64,000 bases of DNA from Archilochus colubris (Eukaryota; Chordata; Aves; Apodiformes; Trochilidae): the NCBI GenBank assembly GCA_023079485.1, contig CM041108.1:3844001-3908000 (forward strand), written 5' to 3'. Positions 35,560 through 48,976 of the stretch are shown one piece after another (positions within the stretch are counted from its first letter, which is position 1; each line of letters starts with the position of its first letter). Made by a program: the position numbers and the translations under genes. Under the pieces are notes generated by a model, which saw only the letters and a program-made list of their open reading frames with translations, was not told the DNA's origin and searched no databases.

Positions 35560-35660
35560 TTCCACAGATGGGGAAAACAGTCATCAAGTGACTAAATAAT
35601 TTGCTGGTAGTCACAGAGGAGAGGAACAGAGTGTTCCTCAGTCAAGCCACGTGCCTTCCT
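35560..35660 (-). mobile_element. MIR-like (CORE-SINE) fragment, decayed
   Basis: The stretch reads 'ccacagatggggaaaacag', then 'caagtgactaaataatttg', then 'ctggtagtcacagaggagaggaacagag'. This follows, in order, the reverse-complement MIR text 'acagatggggaaactgag...aagtgacttgcccaaggtcacacag...agtggcagag'. The SINE would have been transcribed from the minus strand. It is old and diverged, with no target duplication visible. Confidence 0.6.
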
Positions 35661-38600
35661 TATTCTCATCCTGCATACACAACATGGCATGGGGAATCTA
35701 AACCTTTAGATCCCCGTGTTTTGCAAAAGGTTCAGATAAAAACCTGGACCTCTTTTGAGAGCTCACAGCCTCCTGCACATTTCTCTTGCCCTGAGCTGTG
35801 CTTGTGCTCTGGCCTGGTTTCAATGTTCCAAGTTAGTTTTGATTTTCCTCAGATGATGCTGTTGTGGATGGGGTATTCCTTCCTGCTAGATGCAAGCTAG
35901 CCTTAAATACTGAGTGTCTGAAAAGGCTTTAGCATTCCACTGTTGAAATTTTTGCTATGAAAAGATTAAATTCTCCCTTTAAATCACAAGTGAGTGGCAC
36001 TTTGAGCTCCTCCAGAGAACAGGGAGCAGCAGAAATGTCATCAAGTTACTGGTACTAGTGACCAGAGAGGACTTTTTATGGCTCCTTGTGGGACATTTGG
36101 ACAGCTCAAGCACACCTGAAGAGTCCAAACCTGGTCAGGTCACTGCATGGCTGGCTGCCTGAGAATATTGGCACCAAGAAATTGGCACCATTGGGATGGA
36201 AAATGGACAGGGATTCACTTGGCTCCTGCACTGGGAGAGAGTGAGATCAATACCCTGTGTAATTTACTTTCAGTGGAAGGCATAAAGAATATAGTGTAAT
36301 GAAGCTATAAAAATAGATTATTTAAGTGTTGGTTTTCAAGCAGAAAATCACTTGCCAGTTAACATAAACAGTGTTTTAACATAACTCTAATTCACTTTTG
36401 CAGTTGTGATGCTTTGTGTTACCCAGCACAATGAAAAGTTGGACTTGTTGTGGGTGAAATGTCAGGGATATGTGGACATGGCTCCAAAAACTTGCAGTTT
36501 GTGATGTCCCAGGCCTGTTTTTTGGAGGTGTTGTGGATTTCAAGTGGCATTTAAAGCATCCAAGGTGTTCCAGCACCTCCAGCCTGCAGGTGATGGGTGT
36601 GCTTGGGTAGGGTGATGTACTGAGGAGCTAAGAAATGGAAGGAAACTTCATTAATCAGAAAAGTACAGAATATCTGCTGAAATTCCAGCTCTCCTTTTCC
36701 TTCAGCCATTGTAAAGGTGCTGAAAAAAATGGGAAAGGGATCCATTTGGATTGGAATTAATTTCCCCAGCAGCACAGGATGGTTGGATGGCAGAGGCTGC
36801 TGGTCCTGCAGGGCTCACTGGGGACAGGTTGGGGGTGGTGGCACCAACTGGGCCACTTTGGCTTCTGCAGAGGGAAAGTTTCAACAGCCCAGCCTTGGGA
36901 AAGAAAGTGATTTGGGCTTCTTCTAAGGCAATTTTTGATCATGAATGTTCTGGAAGTTGATTTAGACAAGTGGACTGGTGTGTTTCTGTGACTTTAGAGG
37001 CTTAATTAAGGCTCCTTGGTCTTAATTTTCAGAGGACAGACCTACTTACCTCCAGCCAGCTCCAGGGGGAGGTGGGAGAGCACTTGGGAACTGAACAGCT
37101 CAAACCAGTTGGTATTTATTTCAGATTTTTAGAGAGAATTGAACCAGCTCATCTCTGACTGTTCAGGTATGTTACAGTAATCCCTGGTGGGATGCTTGGA
37201 AAGGTTTTCCCATGTGGGTGGGAAGTGAAAGTCTTTCTCTTGTTGATTCCAGTTTCTTCCTTTTCCCAGTGAAGTTTTTCTGCATTCTGGGCCTATCCTT
37301 GGTCCCAGATTTTCAGCCCAGTCTGTATCACCATTCTGCTGGTCATTGTTGGAAAGTAGCTCCAGTTTCTGTGTTGAATTAAGAGTGAACCCAGTTTTTT
37401 CCCTGTTGTGATGCTCAGAGGGTTGCTTCCCTTTACCTGCTCCCTCTTTCATTGAGCTTTGCATGGAATTAAGGCTCTTCCAGGCCTTTACTCTCTGCTC
37501 TTGATGTGTTTGAAACTAGTGAGGAGGTTTAAACTTGGGAAGGGATGGGAAAACACAGACTGAGGGAAACCAACATGTATCATTTTGCTGAGAAAAGAGG
37601 CTGAAAACAATGTGGCTTTTTCGCTCTTTGTGCTTTGACTCTTTTAAGTGCTGGTTATTTGTAAGGAATGTTTTGTTTTCAGTGTCAATGTCTGTTAACA
37701 TGAGCAATGTAAAATGCACACTTCCTCTTTGCTATGCCAATTTTCTTATTGTCAGGATGGGTCCAGATATTGCATCTCTTGCAGCTGTATATATAATATC
37801 TCCTCAAGTTGTTGGGGTTTTTTCCAGTTTTTTTTTTTTTTTCTTCCTAATTGAAATCACAGTAAAAATTCAATTACTTGCATAAGATGAAATTATATTT
37901 GGTTTGTTTTGTGGTTTGTTTTTTTTTTAATTTTTTATCTCCATCTGAGAACTTTGGGCCCACAGGCACCAGCTGCAGTTGTTTCCCACCCTGGCTCTAT
38001 TCTTGCTAAATACATGGGGGAGGAGGGCCCTGCTGCACTGCTTCTGCTCTGAACAAACAAAGCACAGAAGGGGAAGCAGAGGCATTGGCAAAACAAGGTA
38101 ACACACAGCTAGAGGCTGGGCTCAGAGGACAAGCTGAATTTCACGATGCCTCAGGCAGTGCTGCAGCCTCTGCCCTCCCTTTAGGTACCCTGGAGGTGCT
38201 TTCCCCTCCATCCACCCACCCACAGCCACACTCCCTCCTTCACACACCTGTTTCTGCTAAAGCATTCACTGGGAGTGTGAAAGCAGCTGCTCTTGTAAAG
38301 AAAAAAAAAAGCTTGCATGGAATTAAGAAAGTGTTCCTGCAGCTCAGGCTTGGGCACAGGGTCAGGAGTAGCCACTGATAGATTTTCCATACAAAAAAGC
38401 CCAAAGGGAATTAGGTGTAACACTCTTGGGGGATGGAATCTGTGTGCAGAGAGTTAAAGATTACCAGGGCTGGGTAGGACAGGCTGCTGTGCTTTCCAGG
38501 TAATCAGGATAAGCTGCAGCTCATTATAAAAGGGATGAGCTTGAGCCCTCTGTAAAATACAAGCACCTTAGGGGAGGGGGGGGCTGCTTGCTTAGTTCTG

Positions 38601-40634
38601 GGGAGCAGGAAGGAAAGCAGGAGGTTTTATTCCTCCCAGTCAATAGGTCTGAGGATGGCAGCTTGCTCATTTATTATTTCTTTAGCAAGGCTCTCCTGGA
38701 CAATCAATATGCTGCAGAGGTGGGTTTGAGAGTGTTCAGCCATCCTGGGTGTGGTGTATGGGCTTAATCTGAAAGTGCTGCTCCAAGCTGTGGTGGTTTT
38801 CTTGCTAAGCTGCCAAGACAGATCCCTGTAAGTGGCTGGGGTTTTCTTTTTTTTTCTTCTTTTTCTTTTTTTTTCCTCCTTTCCCAAGCAGGCAGTGGGA
38901 AATGGCTGCCTCGCTGAAAGAATCTCGGTGAAGCTTTGTGCCTTCCATCTCTCATGATGAGTTTCTGCAGCCAGCCTATTCAGGAGGGTGAGATTCTAGA
39001 AATGGGCATCACATCTGTGCTGCAGAGAGCCTGAGCATTTCTCTTTCTATTGCTCTCTATCTAAGCCTATCTGCCCTGCAAAGCACTGAGCCCCTCAGCC
39101 TTGTTATGTCAAGTTTAAACCTTTGAAACACATTATTTTCCTCCTCTGCAGGGACTTTTACAAGAGGATTAAGCTACTTCTCTAGCATATTATAGGGAGA
39201 GAAACATTATTCCCTTTAAAATAAAGGTATTGGAGAAAGAAATGCTTACAAGTGCACTACAGCTAAGTATCATGTTTTCTAGCATAGTGTAAGTGCTCTT
39301 TGCAGGCAGGCTCCTCTTCTTCATTGTGTTCTCAAACCTGGGCTGAATTCAGTCTGGATTGGATAATCATTTGAAAATAGGGTCTGGCTGATGATGTATC
39401 TTCCAGTTGATCAGCAAACACTGCAAAATGGGTGAACTTCAGACTTCTTTCCAGGCTCATCTTCTGAAAAACTGAATGGGGAATAGCTGGGAAGCTCGAC
39501 AGAGGTCAGAGGGACTTGGACGTAGGGCAGCTTTGGAATTGCAGCTCCAATGGTTCTTAAATGTCTTTCTGAACTCTTTTTTATTTTTTTTTATCTGGGT
39601 TATGGTCTTTGGAAGTTAGTTTGTGGTGGTCCAGAGCCATGAGAGCAGAGAGCTCTCACCCATCTGTGAGGAGTCCTTGTCCTGTGCTGCTGTTTCCCAG
39701 GCAAGGTGATGGGGAAAGAAGATTGTGGGATCTCCAGGGGACTGGGAGACTGTGAATGAGGAGTAGAAGTTATTATTACAGTGTATTAGATCTTCACAAA
39801 CCTGTAAAACAGGGTATGGGTTTCATTTTAACAGAAATTTCCCATGGTCAAAATAGAATTACCAGTGATTTTTTTATTTATTTTTTTTCTTAAAAATATT
39901 TTCCCTATTAAAGAAGAGCTGTAAATGGTTTCTAATCCCCAGAATCTGTTTGCTACTGTAGGCCACACAGTGTAAGGATGTCTAAAGTAACTCTGCTCTT
40001 GGAAACATAGGTTGTTTTCCTAATTTTGGCTTTCTTTTGTCATTTCTCCAGATCCTTGCATGATGAAAATGCAGCTTGCTGCTTTAGGACCTCAAATATT
40101 AGGAATGTCACACTTGAAAAAAAAAAAAAGAAAAACCTCTCCAATTTTTCCTCTTAGTTTTCCAACCTCTTGGCCACCTATCCTCTTTCTCCTTGCTTGA
40201 CTTTGTCCTAGTTAATATTCCAACAGGTGTTTCCTTTTTCAGTGGAATTTTTTAGGCCGATGTCTCAAGAGGCCTTCTGCATAATAATGCTGTATTCATT
40301 ATGTGGCAGCTTGACTGGGAGGGAACTTTATTTTCTTAACCCCACCATTTCCCCTTCTTTCAGAGAGCGTGGGGGGTGGAGGAAGGAGCAAGTGGTGATT
40401 TTCAGCATCTTCTGCTCCTGTGTCTTTTGATGAGAGCATTTCATGGCACCATTGCAGATAAACTCTGCTGGAAGGATGGGGAGGGGGGAATTAGGGGAAA
40501 AAGACAAAGTCTCTTCTTGTGCAGTTTGCAAAGCATTTCTGATGCCCACTTGGCTTTCCTGCTTGAAATGTTGGAAATGAGAGAGTTAAAAATAATGAAA
40601 TTAAAGCTGGCAGGCAAAAGAGACTCATCCCTTT
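35661..40634. other. Unique non-coding sequence
   Basis: About 5 kb without recognisable gene or mobile element. The region 39060-40140 has no open frame above 60 codons on either strand. Pyrimidine runs occur at 37828-37844, 37920-37930 and 38847-38880, and A-runs near 38300 and 40119-40131. A G-rich run (agggga and eight G) lies at 38571-38583. Confidence 0.6.
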
Positions 40635-40648
40635 GTGCCCCCTGGTGA
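40635..40648 (-). promoter_or_regulatory. Candidate CTCF-binding motif, strong match
   Basis: The minus strand reads TCACCAGGGGGCAC, matching 13 of 14 positions of the CTCF core CCASYAGRKGGCRS; only the first base differs. Under equal base use, about half a match of this quality is expected in a window this size. The call is therefore plausible rather than secure. Confidence 0.45.
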
Positions 40649-40927
40649 ATTGTGATATTGCTGGAGATTTACTGCAGTGACATTTGGGTCTGAGGGTTAA
40701 CAGGAGCTGCTTGTTAATTCCTCCAGCAATCTGAAAGATGTGTTGAGGTGACTTCTCTACCTCTTGTCAAGTTCCCCCCTTTCTACCTCTGGGTGATGCT
40801 GAGCCAGCATTGCCAAAGATGTTATACCTGAACTTAAAACTAAAGAGCAAATGTTTTTCTCTCAAGCTTTCACCAAGTTTGATGCCTTTGGAAAAGAAGG
40901 CTAGAGGGATGGATGTAGCGGGAGGAG
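40649..40927. other. Short unique spacer
   Basis: Ordinary sequence between the CTCF-like motif and the CpG-richer tandem repeat. An 88-codon plus-strand frame starts at 40810, runs into the repeat and has no recognised domain. Confidence 0.55.
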
Positions 40928-41056
40928 CCCTTCTTGCTCCTAGGGCTGATCCTGAGGCCTCGGGGTTTAGCCCATTCCTGGACGATGTCCTAGGGCTGTT
41001 CCTGGGGCTCCGGGATCTACCCCTTCTTGCCTGCTCCTGGAGCTCCTCGAGCTGTG
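40928..41056. repeat. CpG-richer 50-bp tandem repeat (about 2.3 units)
   Basis: The unit beginning tcctagggctgatcctgagg at 40938 recurs at 40988 as tcctagggctgttcctgggg, an exact 50-base period with diverged ends. A partial third unit begins near 41034 (tcctggagctcctcgagctg). The block holds several CpG sites (gcgg, ctcggg, gacg, tccggg, ctcgag), unlike its surroundings. It could be a minisatellite or part of an unrecognised LTR. The sequence just downstream (41085-41220) includes an attgg box and is also GC-richer. Confidence 0.7.
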
Positions 41057-41559
41057 GACTTCTCCATCCTCACTGAAGAGTGAGAGCTCTCTCCATGGGT
41101 GTCAGCTGCTCTCTTATTGGCCCCCTGCTCCTGCCCATGCTCAGGAGGGAGGCCAGACACAGGTGAACCCACACCCACTCATCAATAACTCAGGGCACCT
41201 GGTCCTGTCTCACTACAGATGTAAAAGCTGTGTGCCAAAGCATCTGCTCAGGTTTCACAGAGTGGGTCACACTCCATGCAGCTGTGTCCTGTGCTGAGCA
41301 GTGTCTGCAAGTTCAGGTGGAAAGGAGGAGTTTGGGTCAGAGAGGAGAAATAAAAATGTAGCAGTGTAAGGTCCTCACTTTATTGGAGGACAAGCAGGAG
41401 GTGATTTGTCCCCAACTGACCAAAGCAAACAGGTTTTTCCACCGAGTCAAATGAGTGGAATTCACTGCCAGGTGACATCACCTGGGAAGGGAGCTGAAAT
41501 AACCCCTCAAACCTGGGTCCCTAAACCAGGACCATATGAGCCAGTGCTTTCTTGTATAC
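41057..41559. other. GC-richer unique sequence
   Basis: No gene is recognised. The segment from 41085 to 41220 (ctctcttattggccccctgctcctgccc, then 'cagacacaggtgaacccac') has the look of an LTR U3 region, but I could not find TG...CA termini with a target duplication. Confidence 0.45.
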
Positions 41560-42720
41560 CACAGATGTACAATATCACATAATTATATATTATGTACAGC
41601 AGAGAGGGCAAGGAAGGAGAGATATGAGTGCTGAAGCTCTATGGACTATGAATAGATTGGGTTCTTCTGGTATAACTCCATTAAAAATTGAGTGCACAGT
41701 AATGTGGTGCTATTCTTAGGACTGATAACTTTTAAAAAGGTTAAGACCAATAAATATGCTCTCTGTTGCAGAGCTCCTAATTCTAGCATGGAACAGGGTA
41801 GGTGACCTCAATATGATGCTACAAATTATTGGAAATAAGACAATTGTGCTTCTTGGAACCTCTAATATTGATAAGTAAATCACCTGTTAAATGGCAATGT
41901 AATTGGAAAGGTACACATTGGGCTGAATGAGGGAACTGATCAGATTCAGATGTTTTGAAAAAACCCACAGCACTGCTCAGTTTGGTTTATTGGGTGCTTA
42001 TCAACAAATGTGGAAGTAGGAGATGAGCTTTCCATATATGCTTAAAGCTTATTTTTATTTCTCATATGCTGTTTTAGCCAGACATGAAAGACAGGTTCCT
42101 CTGAGAGACTGTGGCTATAATTTTTGCAACACAATAAAGATTTTAATTGCAGAACTTTCTGCAGGTTACTACTAATTTAAATTATTGAATCAAAAAAGTG
42201 TCATTAAAACAGATTAGATTTAGTCTGCCTCTTGACTTGGGCAAGGGAGGTTTTATCTTCTTGCCAATCTCATTGTGAATTTCTAATTTACTGATGTTTT
42301 ATTTTGGTGTTTGCATCTCTGGCTCTTTATGAAGTAAATCCTGGGAGGATTGAAACTAGAGACTGGGATACTCAGAATCCTGCCTGCAACTTATTCTGTT
42401 TGGTATGTGTAAGTGCTTCACATGTTTACACAGCTCATACACATAGTAAAAAAACTTTGTCAGAAGTGTGTTTTAATCATTAAAAATACTGTTGGAATAA
42501 AAATATATCCCAAAATCTTCATTTAGAGAGTAAGATGTTCCTGTTTCTTTAAGGTGGGCTTTGTGTTCTGCAGCTCTTATGGATGTTATTCAGTATTTTG
42601 AATTATGAATAAATATAATTACTTACTGATTCCATCCTCTATGTTTACATTGTATAATTACTAGCCACTCTTGATGCTTCATAATAATTGACTTTATATT
42701 GATAAATAGATTAGTAATAT
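41560..42720. other. AT-rich unique block, candidate conserved non-coding DNA
   Basis: More than 1.1 kb of AT-rich sequence with no open frame above 60 codons, no recognised repeat and many TAAT/ATTA words. Examples are around 41820-41900 and 42130-42310. The composition resembles conserved enhancer-type DNA, which only an alignment could show. Confidence 0.35.
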
Positions 42721-45700
42721 GGTAAATGATCATTCCCCAGTAAGTGAATCAGTATGCTTTTGACTTCAAGTGCTATTAACAATAAATGCATGGATTCAGG
42801 ACAGCTTATGCATTTTACATTAACCAGCCCCTGAATAAACACCCAGAAAACAGGGACCAGCACCCAGGGTTGCTCCTCCTTCCCTTTTGCATCCATTAAC
42901 CACTTGTTCTGCTCCTCCTGAACCTCCTCTTGTGTTCCTTGGCTCCTAGAACTGCTGCAGCAAGGACAGGCTTTGCTGGAAGGCTGTGGAGTTGGTTAAA
43001 CCCTTTTCTAAGGGTGAGGACAGATCAGAATGACTGCTCCATCCACTCTGTCACTGCAGAAAATGTGGGGGTCCTTATCCACCTCTCTGCCAGCTGATTT
43101 GTTTGGTTTGTTTGGGGTTTTTTTCCTGAATCCAGTAGCTACATCTATTTTTTTTTGTGTGTGTGATCCTAGTCAGTTGCTGTAGAATTGGTCCAGTCCA
43201 AGCACATCTAGAGAGATGAGTACCAGTCCTACAACACATCTTGACCTTCCTGGACCCATTTGGGTCACTTCTGGACACTGGCTCAGTGCAGAACTGAAAT
43301 GAAGGAACTTTCAGGCAGAAAAAGGGATGGAGGCTCCTCCCTGGGAATAGCTGGCTACTAATCAAGGCAATTTTGGATCCCTGCTAGAGACTTGGGTACC
43401 TGAGGACCCCCTAAGACTTTTCTGGGTCTGGCCCAATCTGCTGAAGGAGTTGACAGTCAAAATGATTTATGGGAGTAAATTCTAGACCATATGTTGAGTG
43501 AAATCTTGGCTCTGGGAAGAGAGCTGTGGGGGAGGTGGGGACACTGGCCTGGATTTCATGGCATCAGGTTTACAGCTGCTGTCTGCATGTGGGAAGGGCA
43601 GTGGGATACAGAACAAATCACTTGTCTTGCTGGCAAGGAGAATGGAGCAAACCCTGAGCCTTATTTCCACCATTTGTGAAGTCAGTAGTAAAATCAGTGT
43701 TTTAAGGGAAGTGAGGATTGTGCCTAGTAATGACAATATGATTTCCTGTGTCTGCCACATGACCTGGGGTTGTTTTCATCATTTAGAGCCCCATCACCTT
43801 CCTGCCTTTCTTCTTTTGCTGTTGCTTTATTAAGTGTAAAGCTGTCTGGTTGGTTATGTGTCTGTGACAACTTAAATTCACCTTGGTTGTGGAGATACCT
43901 GTGAGGGAACCTGACCTCCAAAACCTGGTTCTGTGTGGTCAGATGAAGGAGGTTTGTAGGATGGCTTCACAAAGTTTTGGGTCTTGGCAATGAGCACTGG
44001 GAACCACTCTGTCCTCCAAAGGTAAATGTGCTCCATATGCTGGTTTAGCCTAGCTTTGTGCAAGAGCTTTTTTTAAAGCACAGCATGAGAGTGTAAAGCA
44101 ATCCAGAATGGGCAGATGGTATGGAGGAAACAGTTGCCTACAGCTGCTGGGAGCAGCAAATAACAAAGCAATAGCAGCCAAAACATAGGAACATCCAACT
44201 ATGGGACAGGGAAAGCAGAGACCTGGAGTTTTGGGAAAAAAAAAAAAAAAAAGAGAGGGATGGGAACAAGTTCAATTCTCAACATTTGGTCAGTGACAGA
44301 TCTGTCTGAGCTGAAATATCTTCTCCTTGATTTTTATGATCCCTCTGCACCTCATAGAAAAATCAGTGAAGAATTAGCAACTATGAGCTGTTATAGTCTA
44401 AATTTTTGACAGAATAACTTGACCTGGACCTTTTTTCTCTAACCAGCTAAAGGAGATTGATTCCTAAGAAGTGTTTCTGTGACTTCAGGGTTTAGTATGA
44501 GCTGTTGACTCTTATCCAGAGCAGAACAACTCTGTTCTTCACTATCGACAGAGCTGTTGTCAAGAAAGATTTAGGAAGAAATGAGCTTGAACCTTAATCT
44601 CTCCACAGAGGTACAGGAGAAAGCGGAGTTGTTTCCATTTCTCCTCTGCCCACCTGTTGTGTAGTCCTTGGACAAATTCACCTTTTAGAAAACAAAGCTT
44701 CCAGTTATGATATAATCAGTGTTTTCTGGGTGCAGGCCCAGGTGAACTCAAGACCCCCATGGAATGGCTCCATGAAATTGAATGATGATAAAGGCAGCCC
44801 TGGAAGAATTTATTGATGCACCTAGAATGCTAAAGTGCTACTAAACAATAAGGTTATTTCTTATCTTGGCATTTTTTCTCTTCTGTCTTCTAGAAATCTA
44901 CAGCAAGACTTGGATTGTAGTGAATTCCATGAAATAGGCAAATCCTTAGGCAAGTGATCATTCCCAAAGAAGATAGGAACTTGTCTATAATTCTGTAGGA
45001 TTCCTGTTATATGATAGGAACTATTCAAAAGGTTTCTCCTTTGTGTTTGTAAAGACGAAAAGCTCACCAGGTGGGAAAACTCACTTAATTAGAGCACAGG
45101 TCAGAAATGATATATTTTTCATTACATTGCTGCACTGAACCCTGACTTGGTTATAATTTGGAATTGATAATACTTTGGTCTACTGAGCATGCAGAGGTGA
45201 ATTTGCTTGTTGGTGATAAATAATAAAAAAAAAACAACCAACCAACAGTTATTATGTCTTTCTAAGAAAGTAATGTCTATTTTGCAAGCTGAAAAAAAAA
45301 TGCTAGGGTTTGTTTTGGGGGAGTTTCTGCAATGAGCTGCAAGTGTGAGCCAAAGCCTTGTGAAATTCAACTGCTTCAAAACTTTTTCTGGGGATTGGAT
45401 CCCCTTCTCAGCTGCAAAAAGAGTGATGGAGATTTGAACCTCCTTGTCTTGTTATACTCTTTCTTTGGGAAAGAAATTCCTTGGTTTTCCTCAAAAGCTT
45501 TGCATGCTTTGGGGAAAGAAAGGGGCTTGTACAACATGGGTTCCAGAAGCCATGAAACAGCTCCATTCCAAATTTACAAGGATTTTTTCATTTAGCTGGG
45601 GGGGGGGGAGGCAGGTCCTGTGTTTCTCAGCTTTTGGAAGTTGCGTTGGTTACCTTATTACTTTGGTATACCTATTTTTTGAGAGTCTAGAGCATCCTCT

Positions 45701-48306
45701 GTGTTGAGATTGTGCAAATCTCTCACCTCAGGGCAACGAGATGGACAACTTTGAATCTGTGAATACTTAAGAACCAAAATGTTATTTCTCTCTTTTTCCA
45801 GCCAGGAAACTGGTGAGATTTAAATGGCTGTAACAATTAGAAGATCCCATTTTCTAATGACATTACTCTATGCATCCTCCATTACTTTATGTGATTTTTC
45901 TCTAGCACTGTGGTCCCAGCTGTGGTCTCAAGGTAGTTCCCTCTGCCATACCAGAAGTTTAGGGCTCAGCTTGAAGAGAGATTTGATGCTCCTAGATCAA
46001 AGAGCAGGGTTTTCAAAACAGAATTATCCCTTCTTTGAGTCCTTTAAAAATTGTGTTTTGTAATCAGTAAGAGGTGGATTTATGACGTGAGAGACTAAAC
46101 AATCTCTGCCTCTCCTTTATCACCAGCATCACACTCTCCTGCATTCCTCCTGCTCCTCTCCCCATGCTCTCAGTCACAGGCAGTGCCAGGGGGGCACCAG
46201 GAGCAGCAAATCTGGCAAACTGGATACACAACTCCCTGCAATGCCACAGCCCATTAAAAGGTAAAATCATTAATTAGAACAAATGATTTGCTGCTCTGAT
46301 AGGATTCATTTGACACAGGGCAAAACTCAGGAAGTGAGATGAAAACCAAGTTTGTTTTTTCTTTTTTTTTTTTTTTCCATAAAATATGTTTAAAAATCCT
46401 TCTGATTCTGAAGATCAATCTTTCAGATAATAAACATCTTGCATCTAAAACATCCCTTCTTTTTGCTTTACAAGTTCTGGGGGGAAAGCTCTCTGGTTTT
46501 ATAAGAGATTGAGTAGAACATAATCTTTTGTTGATCGAGTCCCTGGGTGTGTTACTTCTCTGGTGTGTGGCTGTGTTAGTTTCAAGCTCTCCTAATTAAA
46601 CCAAAGGAATTTGGTGTTCTCTGTAGTGCTGATCAGGACTACCAAACATTTTAAAAGATCTCTTAGAACAGAAGTAGCACTCATACAGACTGGTATTTTT
46701 GGGTGGTCTCACCCTCATCACAGCTTTTCCTTTTCCTCTGCTCTGTAGTATCATAAACCTCCTTTTTGCAAGCCTTTTTATGAGATGATTTTTGGACAAT
46801 GCAGCAGCAGTAAGGTATCAACACCTGCCTTTTTAGTTTCCAGGATATATTGGTGCCAGGTGGGAAAAGAGTGGGAGATCAGAGTCCTTGCAACAACCTC
46901 TGCAACTGAGTCTTTACAGCAAGCAAGAGAGACAGGGAAAAATAGTCAACATTATTTCAGCACAGTGGGGAAGGAGGGATGAAAGCTCTGCAAATGAATT
47001 CATTGTGACAACCTTTGTGAAGAATCTCAGTGTTTGATCTTTTAAAAGATTTAATAATTCTTTTGAAAGATTAAAGAATAAACTGGGTGGGAGGAGGAAA
47101 GGAAGTTAACTTTCTTTCCCCGATTCTGTCAAAATAGTAAATAATAAAAAAAAAAAAAGCAAATCCCTAAATTTAGTAAGCTTCTCCCCACACCACATCT
47201 TTTTGGGTGTTGCATCCATAGTCTGAGCATTAGATAAACACTTGGAGTTATGACTCTTTAGATAAAGGTTGTGGACAATGATCTTATCTGCTTATATCCA
47301 ATGGACATTGATCTAAAAAGCAAATTAAGTGACTGCTTGGAAATCAGCATTTCCACTATGTCCTGATTTATGAAGTCCTATGTGTCTTTGAAAAGCCAGG
47401 GCTTCAATCACAGCTAATTTATTGGGGTTTTCTTTTTCCCCTTGCTTTTTCCTTGTGTCATATCACTTGCTGAGGCCTTGAGGTCTCAGGATTTTCCCTG
47501 GTAAATACCTTCAGTGGCTTCTGGCTGATGAAACCAAGCTCTGCAGGCTGGGGCACTGGATCTTAGAATAATTCTTGGTTTCTTTTAGCATGAAAAAAAA
47601 TGGGCATCTCAGACCTTCTTCAGAATCATGATACAAAAAGTAAATTCTTGTTAATATTAATTTAGGTATTGTTTAAAAAGACTCAACCAACAAAACCCAA
47701 AAGCCCAGGGATGAAAAATAAGAATATTTTTCTGTACCTTGTACTTCTCTCTTGAAAATAAGGAAATTATCTTTGTTGCAGAAGATGTTTTGAGGGGATG
47801 AAACCTCTCTCCTTTGAAGAGCTATTTTTTTCCTAAAGATTGAGAGGATTTGGGCTGGTTTAGGCTGGCCATTGGGCTACCTTTAGCTAACAGAAGTCAG
47901 TTTTGGCTGGAAACAGCTGTCATGTGTAAGTAGAAAAGGGTAGGAAGGCTGAATAATCATTTCCTCATCAAATGCTGAACAGTCTTCCCTATGATAAGAC
48001 CCCAGGGTCCTACAGAGCGAGCCAGAAACTCATCTGGACCAGAGCTGAACAGGAAGGGCACTCAATATAGGCATCTATTTCAAAAGAATCCACATAATGA
48101 AGATTAATTAGACCTTCTTTGCCAATCAAAAGTTAAATACACATAGCCAAGGCCTCGGGCTTCCTCACACTACCGAAGAGTTTCTAAGGCAAGCCAAGAA
48201 GAATAGAAAGTGGTAGACAGAAGAAAGAGGGTCAGCTCTGCTGCAAATTCACTTCAAAAATTTCTTGATTGACTTTGCTGATTCTCATTCAAGTACAAAA
48301 TGCTGT
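42721..48306. other. Unique non-coding sequence
   Basis: About 5.6 kb without a supported gene. Low-complexity points are A17 at 44236-44252, G11 at 45598-45608, a T run at 46364-46377 and A12 near 47146-47158. The minus-strand frame 46596-46799 contains one CxxC...HxxxH pattern but starts at a TTG codon (see rejected items). Bases 47030-48130 are AT-rich without open frames above 60 codons. Confidence 0.55.
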
Positions 48307-48450
48307 AACGTGGACTTCCAACACAAAGCAATGTAGCAATAAACTATAGATCTGTTTGCACTCATGCACTGGCTTCTCCAACCACAGTATCTATAACTTT
48401 CCTTTCAGTGGCTGAGGGCATCACTTCTCCTTTATTCCAGATACATGCAA
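48307..48450 (+). repeat. Local element copy 1 of 2 (diverged direct repeat)
   Basis: This stretch aligns by eye with 48977-49120. Both run: an 'aacg' start; an 'acacaa' block; 'aata' with a 'tttgca' block; the identical 16-mer ctggcttctccaacca (48369-48384 here); then 'ctttcctttcagtggctgagggcatcacttctcctt' against 'ctccttttcaatgggtaagggtgtcatttccccttc'. Spacing between the identical 16-mers is 675 bp. It may be an ancient segmental duplication or two copies of an unnamed repeat family. Confidence 0.7.
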
Positions 48451-48976
48451 TGTTCTTCCTTTCCCTAGCAAAAGGATAAATTCACTTAAATTTACTTTAA
48501 ATATTAAATATTAATATCACTTAAATATAAATATCTTTTACCTATCTCCTAACTGCAGAGTTTTGTGACTGCATTTTTTTGTTCTGACTTTATAAACCAC
48601 TTCTTGGGCACAGACAGTCCCCAGTTGCTACTTGAGAAGCAACAGGCAGTTGACACAAAGAAAAAACTTTGGTCATGAGTGGCAAAAGAGCTGAGCTCTG
48701 GTTCCTCACTGAATGTCCCCAGCACCTTGGGGCACACAGAATCCTTGTGGTGTCTTATTGTCCAGGCTGCTGACTGCTCTCATTAACTTCAAGTGGAATC
48801 GAGTGCTCAGCACAATGGAAAAACCAAGCCCTTCACTTCTTTAAAGTGATCTTTGGGGGTTCATATTTATTTGCAAAACAGGGTAATGTATTCTGGGGAA
48901 AAAAAAAAACCAAAACACCAAACAACCAAGCCATGTTTTCTCCTCACACAGATTTTTTTGGTAGACACTTCGAGGA
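48451..48976. other. Spacer between the two element copies
   Basis: AT-rich sequence with short ATATTAAA-type runs at 48495-48540, then unique sequence. It contains an A10 run near 48900. No gene is recognised. Confidence 0.55.

Noticed and set aside
41057..41559. A second LTR in the GC-richer segment with an attgg box
   Set aside because: I could not find TG...CA ends with matching target duplications or a clear poly(A) signal in order.
46596..46799. Minus-strand frame of 68 codons with one CxxC-x13-HxxxH pattern, like a C2H2 zinc finger
   Set aside because: It begins at a TTG codon, has a single finger with non-standard spacing (13 instead of about 12), lacks neighbouring fingers or linkers, and no exon context is visible.
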